In this document: positions 9,139 to 19,461 of the stretch, one piece after another
Position numbering within the stretch: the stretch's first letter is position 1
Layout of the letters: each line of letters begins with the position of its first letter
Assembly: GCA_031772625.1 (NCBI GenBank)
Contig: CM062815.1
Coordinates: 921,794,582 to 921,858,581 of the forward strand
Direction of reading: 5' to 3'
DNA length: 64,000 bases
Origin: Pinus tabuliformis
Taxonomy: Eukaryota; Streptophyta; Pinopsida; Pinales; Pinaceae
Position numbers and translations under genes: made by a program
Notes under the pieces: generated by a model
Told to the model about the DNA's origin: nothing
The model's input: only the letters and a program-made list of their open reading frames with translations
Database searches by the model: none

Positions 9139-11152
9139 TTGCTACCCTTGGGGAAAAGGGTTTGTTAACACAAATTGAGAGCTAGAAGTCCCTTGCTGCT
9201 CTAACAAGCGCTGAGTGTCTTGAATCTTGGGGCAGAGATGAGTTAAATGGTCTCCACTGCATAGCTTGCATGGAGACTTAAATTTCTTCTTAGACTCATT
9301 TCCACCACCACCAGCATTATTGCCGGATTTATTTGCATCAGCCTTCCCATCCTGACTCTTTTTTTTACCTCGTCCTTTCTTTTTCCCATTGGAATTTTGA
9401 TTTCCTTTGGGGTTATCAGATTGGATGGCATTAATTGAAGAGGTTTTGGAAGATGAAAGGTTAGACGATGTGTCTTGGTTGTTAGAAGCAGTTTACAAAG
9501 ACAACTGCTGCAATTGGCTCAATAAGTTCACCGGATTTGTGTCTACCGATCCAACGATACCATCCACATGGGGACCTGGCTTCGACTTGGCTATATCAAC
9601 CTTAGACCCAGGAGCATCTGGCAAGATTTTTTGTAGGATCCCAGATTGAGAGTAAATCAATTCTAATTGCTAGGCCCTAAAAATAGCTTACTCCTCAAAA
9701 TAGACTCCGGACATGGAGACATCCTTAGAGATTTTAGGTTGTAAATATTTCAAAAACCATTCGAGACGTTACTCCAGAGGGATTTTGGCTTTAATGAGCC
9801 TCTTTCTCCATCTCCATTCCTGAATATGGTCAGAAACGTGAGTTTCCATGTTCTGACGAAAAGTGGCCAAAAGTTCAGTTTCGACATCATAACGGACAGG
9901 CAACTGGAAATGATTTAATAAAATATTAGCTAAGTCAGCGAAAGATGTAAAGCTACCCCCTGGCAACTCTATATACCACTTGGTGGCATTACCAGTCAAG
10001 GTGCGTTGAAAAAGTCTCAACCTAATTGAGTCATCAATAAGGGAGTTTGATGACCACCACAAATGGAATGTGGTTACATGGTCACCTGGGTCTTCACCGC
10101 CCTTCCCTTCGAATTTTGGAATGTTCGAAGGGAGTTTGGTTGGGACCAGAGGCCAGGCCAAGTTGTATTTGATTGGATCGTTTGTTAATTTTGTGAGGTC
10201 TGGCAAGTTCAAAGTTTCCAGAAATGGAAGCCTAGGAGACCTTGGGGATTCCACCCAGACTGGGCGGAGCTCCCAAAGTTCTGAAAAGATTGGCCTGGAT
10301 TTTGAAAGGCACTAGGCTGCACGAAGTAACCAGTAGAACTAGCTGAACCAAAGGGCAAGCCTTGTGATCCAGAAAAACTCGAAGTTTGACCAACTCCAGC
10401 CATAAAACCTCTATAACTGGCGAAGCTTCCTCCTAAAGGATTATAAGGAGTTGATAACCCCTAATACGGATTCCAAAAGGAAAACCCTGAAATGAAGCCG
10501 ATCCACCCATCATGGATGTGGAGGCACTAAACGGAACTGATGGAATACCCTGTGAATGGGTGCCAAAAGGGAAGAATCCAGTACTAAAAGCATTGGCTTG
10601 GGAATTTCCACTCGTAGAAGGAATGGAGGTAGACCCAACTAAAGATGTGCTAGCAAAAGACCCAAATAAAGATGCAGAGGGGATGGAAATAGTTCCTCCC
10701 CCTTGTACTGATGTTGGAGTCTGCATAGTTGTAGCACTTGTGGTGGAAGCCATGCTTCCAGTAGTAGCCATCGATGGTAAGTGCGTAATATGACCTGGAC
10801 TTGACGGTCTATGCATCGGAGATCCAATGTATTGTAATACTTCTGGATGACTAGAAGGTAGGGGAGAATTCGGAGCCGCTAACGACTCTGAAAATTCTTC
10901 TACCTCAATGTTATCTTCCGATTGAAAGAGAACTCGAGAAAGAACTGGAGTGTTCCTCTCTTGTTCTGCGGAAGTACCAGGCCTATCTTGAACACTAATG
11001 TCCCTGAGAGGAGGATCAATCCCCGATGCGTCAGCTGCCGTTGGATGAAACCCACCGGTAGTATTACCTCTGTGCCTTCTAGGAGAAGGCTCTAAACTTG
11101 GTGGTGAAAGACCACGAAGTCTTCGAGACCATCTAGGAGATTGGTCAGCCAC
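9139..11152 (-). pseudogene. gag: Element B gag, several frames
   Basis: The N-terminal half (11152-10433) is Ser/Pro/Thr-rich and low in complexity. The capsid-like core is at 10254-9769 (LNLPDLTKLTNDPI, PSNIPKFEGKGGEDPGDHVTTFHLWW, LFQRTLTGNATKWYIEL), matching the core at 40330-40605 in element H. A basic, Gly/Asn/Lys-rich linker follows, then a zinc knuckle CKLCSGDHLTHLC (C-x2-C-x3-H-x4-C) at about 9230-9277. At least three frameshifts or stops split it. Gag would form the virus-like particle and bind RNA. Confidence 0.65.
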
Positions 11153-13233
11153 TTTGAATTTTTTATTAAGATCTAGCTAAAGACTCAAAAAATTGAAAGC
11201 TAGGCCAACTAAGAGCACAGAGCACACACTAAAAAGTCCCTAAAGATGTCAGCTAGTCAAACAACTTTCGAGTATTTCCGCTCCGGGTGATGAGGACCAG
11301 ACACCAAAATACAAGAAAGTGGAATAAGGGGCCTTACGAAGATAGTCTAGGATAATTACGGCCCAGTCCTACCAGCGAAGGTAACAGAGGAAGTTACGCT
11401 GACCTCCTAACAACAGCCTGCACCGGTGCAAGCCCCCAAGCTTCGCAAGGGTGCCCTCCAGTAGTACCGTTGAGAGTGATGCAACGTCGAACTCAGGTGC
11501 CACAGGATTCCCCTCCACAGCCACCTATGTAGATCCCTATGAGTAGAAACTAAGGTTACCAACTCGTATCAGAAGCCAGGTGGAACAGTCGTGAGGTTAG
11601 ATTCGAAAAGTAGGAGAGGTGGTATCCCCTGTCTTCAAGAACCCTCGTTCTTAACTCCCAGATCTAGATCTTTCCTGGTCTCCCTAACGCTATTGGATTT
11701 TCACTCACTATTTAGACTCCTATGTTTGACAGTTTAAATGGCCTTGGAGAGTTATCTCTCCACTCGCCTAATCCAAGGCCCTAAAATCCTAAAACTTGTT
11801 GGTGTGTCTAACTTGATAAAAAAAAGTTTTAGTGTATTTTAATTAGCGATTGTTTTTAAATGGGCTATTCTTTAAGTCAAGGGATTTGCAGAAATGAAAC
11901 TGGTGGTGTTTTGACGCAAAAGAAATTAATAAAAACCAAACTACATGAAAATGCACTTGTTTTCATTTTTCGATGAAAGAAATTTCTACTAGGTCCAGAG
12001 GAACTTCAAAGAAAGCAACAAATTTTTCTTTTCTTTTCTTTTACTCAAGCTTCACACTCACAAAATTTAACAAAACTATGGATGCCTAAAAAGATGTGCA
12101 AATTTATCCTAATGCAAAAAGTACATGTTGATGCAAAAACTCAAAACTACTCTAAATCAAGAAATGAAAGTTACTTGTTTATCAATTCAATTTGCCACTT
12201 AAAATGTTTAGATGGAATATGAGTCACTAATGCTCACTTTCGTCTCTACACTAAAAGAAAGTTTCAAGACAAACAAAAATGCACTTTCATTCACTAAAAG
12301 AAACTAAATAAAAAACAAAGTTCAAGAAAGCAAAACCAAGTTTTTTTTTTTTCAAGAAGTTTTCTTCAAAAGTGAAAAACAAAAACGTCTTTTCAAAAGT
12401 GCTCTCAACAAGACCGAAACTTTATGATTGAAGAATAGGCAACAAACACTTTTGCAAGTTGACAACACAAAATGGATGAGAACTCAACAAAAAAAAATGT
12501 GTTGAAAGATGCTCTTAAGAATTAAAAGCAGCAATGAAAGCTTTGGCAACAAAGACCAAAAGATCAAAAAGACAATTTTTAAGAAAATGTCAATCAACAA
12601 CTTTTATGAAACAAGAAAAGTAGATGGTCCAAAAAAGTAGTTTTGTCAAGCAAACAAAAAGGTCACCAAAACAAGATTTGACACAAAGATTGAGATCAAT
12701 CTTCCTACCCTGATGAATCAGAGTAGCCAATATTCCCAGCAATAAATCTTGCGTGCTTAAACAAAAACGATGACGCTTGCAAAAAAAAAAACAACACCAG
12801 CACTTCTCACAATCAGAGAGAATTTGAAATTAGACACTTGCTGTAAAAATAAATACTGACATAGAAAAGTAACTGTTCAGGATTGAATCAGACCAGCAGA
12901 CAAACCTTTAGAAACAAAAAGATTTGAAAAATCTTGAAAATTTTAGGATATACGCGACTGCACTGATGTACAGATGCGTGTATATGCGACTGCGCCTAAG
13001 GAAACCTGCGTATACGCGGGTTCACTTAAGGAAACATGCGTGTATACGCCTCTGTAAACAAGAATAACAACGTATATGATAGACTTCAAGAAAAACAAAA
13101 AAAATAGTCTGAAGAAACTGATCAAAATAATTCAGGTTCCTACAGGAATAGACTACTTAGTGACAGTAAGCAAATACAAAGCTGAACCCTGATTGGCTTG
13201 AATAAACCTAAACTAGGAACAATAATGTTGTTG
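11153..13233 (-). other. 5' leader of element B
   Basis: This is about 2 kb of A-rich noncoding sequence between primer binding site and gag on the minus strand. I see no coding sequence. A 9-bp inverted repeat CTAAAACTT/AAGTTTTAG lies at about 11789-11835. Near 12949-13050 lies the B-specific motif cluster. Unlike elements A and H, I found no CTCGTTAAA-loop hairpins here. Confidence 0.5.
12949..13050. repeat. Element B motif cluster (TATACGCG / GCGTATA) in leader
   Basis: The stretch contains ATATACGCGACTG, TGCGTGTATATGCGACTGCG, CTGCGTATACGCGGG and TGCGTGTATACGCC, that is, four to five copies of a TATACGC word in both orientations. The word GCGTATACGC is palindromic. The same words reappear in the LTR at 14082-14150. 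Confidence 0.6.
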
Positions 13234-13251
13234 TCCCCAGCGGAGTCACCA
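13234..13251 (-). other. Primer binding site of element B
   Basis: On the minus strand the sequence 4 nt inside the LTR is TGGTGACTCCGCTGGGGA. It corresponds to the element H site (TGGCGACTCCATTGGGGA at 37126) and to primer sites of Tat/Ogre-type elements, usually ascribed to an arginine tRNA. The tRNA identity is from memory of the family. Confidence 0.65.
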
Positions 13252-13255
13252 ATTC

Positions 13256-14229
13256 TGTTAAGGGATGAATTCCCCTAGGGTTTTGGGTTGATACCCTAGC
13301 AGACCGGAGGTTGTCTATACAAAGAAACACACATTCCATACAGCCATAACGCTAATATAAGCAAACTATGCAATAGGGGGCATACCTGGGGGTCCTTCAT
13401 TTGAGAAGATCCAATTAGGGTCCAAACCCTCTTTGAGTTCCTTTTTATCCTTTAACCTGCAAAACCATCAATTCAAGAAAGTACAACAGTATATGGACTA
13501 AACATCATCAAGAAATCATCTTCATAATATATTGAAAGGTAGTTAGTTATGCAATTAAACAACCATTCATACATGAATCATAACATGGATATCATAAACA
13601 TGAAGAAGATTTATATCAAGAACAAGGACAAGTGTTTCTTTTATTATAGACAAATAAAGTACAGAAAGGAATAATTTCACCTGATTCGTCCTTTCGCAGG
13701 CTCCAAGCGGAACCGTCCTCTGGATTCACCCAATCTCAAGCCTTTAACAAACTCCTTCCATGACTTACTCCATGATATCTCAAATGGTAGATAGACATCA
13801 ACACACAAGGAAACAAGGGTTTCCTATAAATGGGGGAAGTGCAGGAGGCACAAGGATCTTCAGACCTGGTCAGGGAAATTTCAGCATAATAATCTTTCTC
13901 TCTCTTCTCTCCTCCCTTAGGCCTTCCCATTGAAGCCTTTTTATACTTCTCCCAAGGTAGTTGTTTAGTTGGGAATTTGTTGGGAACAGTTGGGCCACGG
14001 GCACTAACAGGTAATCAGCAGGTAAAACCTGCGATCTCCGCCCAAAATTAAGGAGTTTTAATTTTTTTAAGTGTTTTAATACATATACGCGGGTTGGGTA
14101 TACACATACCCGCATATACACACGTTTAGCTCAGGGCAATGTCGCGTATAGGGAATAAAACACTATTTTTTAAATTTTGGACTAGGTCTGGAAGGAGGGG
14201 TTGCCCTAGGCCATGAGTGCAGCATCACA
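13256..14229 (-). repeat. 5' LTR of element B
   Basis: The end next to the primer binding site is CCTTAACA and the outer end reads TGTGATGCTGC on the minus strand, 974 bp. The outer end was placed by similarity to the start of the element H LTR (shared GGGCA/CAACCCC and AGTGTT words). An alternative outer end near 14597 is possible. A TATA box (TATAAAAAGG on the minus strand) lies at 13936-13945. The U3 holds TATACGCG and GCGTATA words at 14082-14150. Confidence 0.6.
13936..13945 (-). promoter_or_regulatory. TATA box of element B LTR
   Basis: TATAAAAAGG on the minus strand lies about 290 bp inside the LTR, upstream of the presumed R region. Its position agrees with the TATA boxes of the A and H LTRs. 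Confidence 0.5.
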
Positions 14230-15370
14230 AACATCAAGAGTGAGATTTGGAGCTATAAAAATGTCTATATTATGGAATATACATCGATAATATGGTTCAG
14301 ACCATAAGAATTGCTCATTTAATGTCTTAAAATGGCTCCTAAATTTTTTGATCCGAAGTTTTCAAAATTGAGACTACGGGTAAAAATGGTCTTGTGTATT
14401 GATTCCTCCACTTTTCCACTCTATAAGCATCCATATGGGTGGAAAATAATATAATGATCTAATTTATATCATACAACTAAAATACAATATAGAGAAATAG
14501 ATGTAGACCCTCCCAAGAAACATCACAATGCCTAGGAAGCTACATAATTACACACAATCCACACCATAAATGATTCTCAGTAGCACCAACATAACACTTA
14601 TATTAAAATATGTCTCGAAGAGACATTGTTTACAAGAAGTGATACCCCAACGATTGGATTAATCAGGAAATTACATAGAAAAACTAAGAAACTTGATACT
14701 CTTACTTCTATCAATCAATCGATATTTACATTGTTGTGTGGTCGTGATATATATAGCTTTACATTATGAAATACGATGAATAGGTGGACTATGTGAATCC
14801 CTTGTTTCATTTGTTGAAAACAAAAATGCATATCATAATAAGTTGAGTGTGTAATTCGATGGGTTCATTAATAAATTTAGACCATAACTGTCATATGAAA
14901 AGCATGATCCAATAGAGAGGCGCTGATCTATTTTCCCTTCAAGAAAAAGGTCAACCTCTTAAGGCCTAGATACATGTACCCTTACATTTTTAAATAGGTG
15001 GTACTCCTCTTTCAATGCACACTTATATTTTTCAATATATTCTAAAAGATAGTGTAACACTCATATCATGCACTTGCGAGTGGACCAAGTGTTGTCAAAA
15101 GAAAACATAATGAAAATAAATATACAAATTTTAATTGATCATGTCCATTCCATTCATTATTGTGAATTAAGCATCATTAAATCAAGATAATAGACAGAGA
15201 TAAAGGCATAAAGGTCCAAATTTTTTAGAGAGCTATAGAATAATTTCATTCATCTAATTCATAAAGGGCATAAAAAACATCCATGAAATTTATACTACTT
15301 TAAAATAAGTCTCAAAATCACAAACGAATTTCTTTCCCAAAAGGGAGGTCTCTACAAGTGTCAATTTTTT
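14230..15370. other. Unassigned AT-rich sequence left of element C
   Basis: No reading frame, LTR or repeat is recognised in these 1.1 kb. If the exon at 15371-15510 is real, the part next to it is its 3' untranslated region on the minus strand. A remnant of an older element cannot be excluded. Confidence 0.3.
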
Positions 15371-15510
15371 TTACAAATGAAAAGCTTTTGGAAACGTCAT
15401 GTTCCTAAAGCACTCCTCAAAATCCTGATACTTAAAATCATAAAAATAAACGCATTTGTCCCATAGGTACTGGGATTGGGCTCCCATGGAGCTGTAAATA
15501 TTAAAGGTAC
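15371..15510 (-). CDS. Possible 3'-terminal exon of an unrecognised cellular gene
   Basis: On the minus strand a polypyrimidine tract ending TTTCTTTCTTTCTTCCAG is followed by an open frame of 46 codons to a TAA. The residues are protein-like and rich in aromatic residues and Cys (QYLWDKCVYFYDFKYQDF, then ECFRNMTFPKAFHL at the end). They match no retrotransposon domain I know. If this is an exon, element C (inserted 107 bp upstream on this strand) lies in the preceding intron. I do not recognise the family, and no upstream exon was identified. Confidence 0.3.
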
Positions 15511-15617
15511 CTGGAAGAAAGAAAGAAACATAGTAATGGATTGGCTTAATGATATATAGAAAAATCACGAAATATGGATGGCTTAAGACTAGGAAGAAGG
15601 AAGGAAATTTATTCAAG

Positions 15618-16000
15618 TGTAACAACCTTGGTGAAATTCCATGTAATAAAACTTGATAAAGGAAAAAATAATAACCACGGTTGATGGGACACTTATTCCA
15701 AGATGAATGTTGGGAAAGATATCCTAGTGGGTGTTCATTTGGTTGTTTATGGCTAAGGAAATTGGCAAAGGAAATGGCTAAGGCTTTAGGAAGGAAAAAT
15801 TGCATTTTTAGCACATTTATTTATGAAAATAATGGAAATTAGGAGAAAAAGAAGGTGAAAGGTCACAGGTTGCATGTGATGAGGAAAATGAAGGAAAATA
15901 ATGAAAAATGATGAAAATAGAGTCCTAATTCATAAAAAGGCTTATGAGAATCAGTTGGTAACATTTTGTCAGTTGAGTTTTTGAACTCTCTCATTATTTT
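15618..16000 (+). repeat. 5' LTR of element C, left fragment
   Basis: It aligns with 53387-53764 of the 3' LTR. It stops at 16000, where element D begins. The last five bases ATTTT correspond to ATTCT at 27429-27433, the target-site duplication of D with one mutated base. Confidence 0.8.
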
Positions 16001-17010
16001 TGTTGGGATGGGGTCCCCTGGGTCAGTTTTAGGGTTAAAAACCCAAGTTTTAATGTAATTTTTGTAAAAATATGTAAAGTCTCCGTGATTTATGGATACG
16101 GAGTGCGTAGATTGTTAGGAGTAAAAAAGGGTTTTAGCCCTTGTTTATGTAAAAGTTGAGTTGGTTTTGAGATCCACCCATGGTCCATGGACCATGGGAC
16201 TATATGTAAAAAGACTATAAATAGGTGCGTCTTAGAGAGTCTAAGGCATATCAAAGAATAGAGATAATGATCAATGTAAGGGGCCAATAGAAGATATCAT
16301 AGAGAAGTGGGTCATAGAGGGGAGAAAGGCTCCGCAACTGAGTGCATAGAGGCCTAGGTAGAGTTGCAGTTGAGTGCAAGGACCCCTCTAGTTGTGTGCA
16401 TAGGGTAGTTTTCTGTCTGTAAACACCATATTAAAGAACAATAAAGAAGATTGTTGAAGAATTCCTGTGTTTATCTGTCTACCTCTGTTTATTTGTGATT
16501 GTGTTATATGCTGTAGATGAATAATGTATTTATGAAATATTGATCTAATGATGCACAACTCTATGGAATAAGTCTTAATAACTATACACATTGCATGTTA
16601 AGTACTTTTGCGAAGATTATGATACAATTTGTTATGTTTATTAAATACTTAAGTAGATCTGCGTGAGTTCAGATATAGGGTTTTTCTCTAATGTGCGTAA
16701 GTGGAAAAATAAACTTTTAAGGGTCCACAAAAGCCAATCATAGACCTTCATGAAGGTCTAGAAGCTCTTTAAAGGGAGTTGTAGTACCGAGCCCTAAGAG
16801 GCTCATAGACCTGCGCGAAGGCAGATCTAGGGAATTAAAAGACATCACACTGATCTCTGGATGTGGAAACTTGGTTCCAACATCCCCCCATATTGCTTTG
16901 GGTGAGACTTCAGCTTGCTCTATGCAGGTTGATGCTGAAAGAGCCAGTAGTGTAGGGTTTTGTTTGCCACAATAAAATTTGAACCTAGGTCAAGACCCAC
17001 TAAGCCAAAA
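16001..17010 (+). repeat. 5' LTR of element D
   Basis: This 1010-bp LTR aligns with 17912-17949 plus 26451-27428. A TATA box TATAAATA lies at 16216-16223 and AATAAA at 16440-16445. The end is mutated to AA where the 3' copy has CA. Confidence 0.8.
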
Positions 17011-17100
17011 ACGTGATTACAGGGAAAGCGAAGATGACTTAGATCAGATCTACAAAATCAAAGCGCGAGATCAAGGTGAATAACCAATAGCTGTTTGCTG

Positions 17101-17871
17101 AGAAGACATAGATTTTGGAAGAAAAGGAGGCACTCGAGGTGTACAATTCATGATTAGAGTCCGCAGTTGTGGAGGCATGCAGAACTCTGCTTGAACCCCA
17201 TAGTCTTGAGGATACACTCCTAGAGGCAAAGGTTAGAAGGTTAGCTGCTAGTGTGCATGAGGAAAAAGCTGAGGCTAATCGAGTTCAATTTGAACTCAAC
17301 ATGAAGATAACTGAGCTGCAATTGAAGATGCGACCATCGACTCCGGTAGAGGTCTGGGAGCATCACAGAGTTGGGATCAAAGAAGGACTGGCCACTCTGG
17401 ATGCCACAGTTGGATAGTGCACAACATCATTAAAGCTGGCAATGGAACTAGTAACTACTCTGCAGGAAGACCCAAACCTACAGAAACTGAATACAAAGGT
17501 CAGGGAGCTACAAAAGTAGTATGAGGAAGTCAATGCTATTGTGCACTCTATTGCTCCAGTGCAGTGCCTAGCTAAGTTGCAGGAGGGGAAGCAGCTCCTC
17601 AAGCAGGTTGAGGAAGCATAGAAAAAGGAGGCCTTACTTAAGGCCAGGTTGGGGCCCTGGTTAGATGAAGCTTACCAAGTCACGAACAACATTTGAGAAA
17701 GGCTCACTGGCTTGTAGCAGACATAACAGACGATGACACTATCTAAAAAGGGAATAGCTATAGAGCAGCTAGTGGAAGAAGTCAAGCGGGAAGCTACACA
17801 AAGCGTTGTTGAGGTGGGCATAGTGTAGGTGGAGCTGGGGGATCTTTGTTGCAAGGTCGTAGCACCAGCCA
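17101..17871 (+). pseudogene. Helical, coiled-coil-like ORF of element D, unknown
   Basis: One frame runs through this stretch with several stops (for example at 17151-17153 and after 17414). It is rich in Glu, Lys, Leu and Ala, with heptad-like segments such as LEEKEALEVYNS, AASVHEEKAEANRVQFELN and KLQEGKQLLKQVEEA. No zinc knuckle, protease or polymerase motif is seen. It may be a relic of a gag-like or captured host coiled-coil sequence. I do not recognise the family. Confidence 0.35.
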
Positions 17872-17911
17872 AGTGACTTGAGGGCGAGTCACAATCTTTG
17901 TGTTGGGGGCC

Positions 17912-17949
17912 TATTGGGATGGGGTCTCTTGGGTCAGTTTTGGGGTTAA
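17912..17949 (+). repeat. 3' LTR of element D, left fragment
   Basis: TATTGGGATGGGGTCTC follows a G-rich tract (TTGGGGGCC) that serves as polypurine tract, and matches the start of the 5' LTR. It is cut after GTTAA at 17949 by element E and resumes at 26451. Confidence 0.75.
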
Positions 17950-18547
17950 TGTTGGGTGTGGAGTGTGATTATCTTCTTTATTTAGAGGTATCACTACATT
18001 GGACCCCAGTTCATAATGTGGTGGCAACGTCGCCCATAATGTGTACGTTGTAAGGGGGGTCTAGGGGGGCTGCAATCTTTGGGAGCCCCCCCTAGTGGGG
18101 GATTGGGGGTAGCAGCCCCGAAGATAAAAATAGATGTAAAATTTTCTTGTAAAATGCTATAATTTCGTAGTCAATCTGGGCTGTTCATTAGGCGGATATC
18201 TTACAGTAGAAATTATGTTTAATTTAGGGTTTTTTTCCCTAGAAGGAAACCCCTCGCTATATATGAGGGAATTGTATTGCGTCTATGTAGATTTATATTT
18301 TGAACGAGAAAGAGAGAGGAGATTGTGTGAGAGAAAAGAGGGAATTACACCAGATCTACTGTAGGTCGTATCTCTTCATTTTACTGGATAATATAAAAGG
18401 AAGGACTAGCTATTTCTCCATGGACATAGCCCAAATTAGGTGAACCACGTATATCTATGCCTCTCTTGTTTTATGCATTTTCTGTGTTTATATTTCTGCA
18501 ATATATTTTATGTGTTCCATTGCTCTATAATATATAATTTTCTAACA
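17950..18547 (+). repeat. 5' LTR of element E
   Basis: This 598-bp LTR aligns over its whole length with 25849-26450. The TATA box TATATAT is at 18258-18264. It contains G-rich runs (GGGGGGTCTAGGGGGG) near 18055. Confidence 0.85.
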
Positions 18548-18549
18548 AC

Positions 18550-18562
18550 TGGTTTCAGAGCC
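18550..18562 (+). other. Primer binding site of element E
   Basis: TGGTTTCAGAGCC, two bases after the LTR, differs by one base from the initiator-Met tRNA complement TGGTATCAGAGCC. Confidence 0.6.
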
Positions 18563-18621
18563 GAAGGTCTATTTGGCTGATAAACTCACAGGAGAGAAGG
18601 TTCCTAGTTCGATTGGGAGCA

Positions 18622-19461
18622 ATGGCGGAAGATGGAAGGTTTAGGGTCGAAAAATTTAATGGCCAAAACTACTAGCCGTGGAAGATGCAGATGGGAGATT
18701 ATCTATATCAGAAATATCTGTACCTACCATTGAGCGGAAAGACAAAGAATCTGACGAGTATGACAAGCACAAAATGGGATATTCGTGATAGAAAGGCACT
18801 TGTAACAATATGGCTATGCCTAGCAGCGTCGATAGCATTTAATATTTCAAAGGAAATGATAATAGAGGGTTTAATGTCGGCATTGGCCAAACTATATGAA
18901 AAACCCTCAGCCTCAAATAGGGTATTTCTTATGAAGCGTTTATTTAATATGAAGATGTCAGAAGGTGGATCTATTGCTAATCATTTAAATGAATTTAATA
19001 TAGTTACCAACCAGCTAAGTTCTGCAGGGGTAACTTTTGATGATGAATTTAAGGCTCTATTATTTCTATGCTCATTGCCAGAAAGTTGGAATGGCTTAGT
19101 TATGGCCATTAGTAACTCTACCTCTGGATCTAGTACTTTAAAGTTTGATGATGTTGTTGGTGCAATCCTTAGCGAGGAAATGTGACGGAAAAATTCCGGT
19201 GAGACATCAGGTAATGCTTTGACTGTAGAGACTAGGGGAAGAAAAATGGAAAGAGGAAAGAGCCCAGGATATCACAGTAAGTCAAGGAAAGGTAGATCCA
19301 AGTCCATATCAGGGATAGTGTGCTGGAAATGCGGGAAAAAAGGACACTTGAAGAAATACTGCAAGCCTCGGAAGGGAAAAGAAGGAGATGCGCAACAAGA
19401 AAATAATCATGAAGCAAATGGGAAAGGTGATGTGTTGCAAGATGCTTTGATTATTTCATTA
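18622..19461 (+). pseudogene. gag: Copia gag of element E
   Basis: It starts MAEDGRFRVEKFNG at 18622, with a stop where the family has a residue before PWK, then an open run 18685-19185. This has the typical copia capsid segments ([33 protein letters not shown]). The zinc knuckle CWKCGKKGHLKKYC (C-x2-C-x4-H-x4-C) is at 19321-19362. Stops occur at 19183 and 19462. Confidence 0.8.

Larger units (their letters stand above)
7465..14229 (-). mobile_element. Tat-like element B, minus strand, lacking RT, RNase H and integrase core
   Basis: Read from right to left this element has an LTR (14229-13256), a primer binding site, a leader of about 2 kb, gag, protease, and then at once the last residues of the integrase tail (GLYLKKYFA then stop at 7616). 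The whole RT to integrase block is missing. The left end is lost where element A begins, so A probably inserted into the 3' end of B. Gag and protease are similar to those of element H but form a separate subfamily. Confidence 0.75.

Noticed and set aside
14590..14597. Alternative outer end of the element B LTR at CATAACA
   Set aside because: Similarity to the element H LTR start supports the end at 14229, but the alternative is not excluded.
15511..15814. Upstream part of the minus-strand ORF that contains the possible exon
   Set aside because: This part is the intron tract and the element C LTR read backwards. Only the part after the splice acceptor looks coding.
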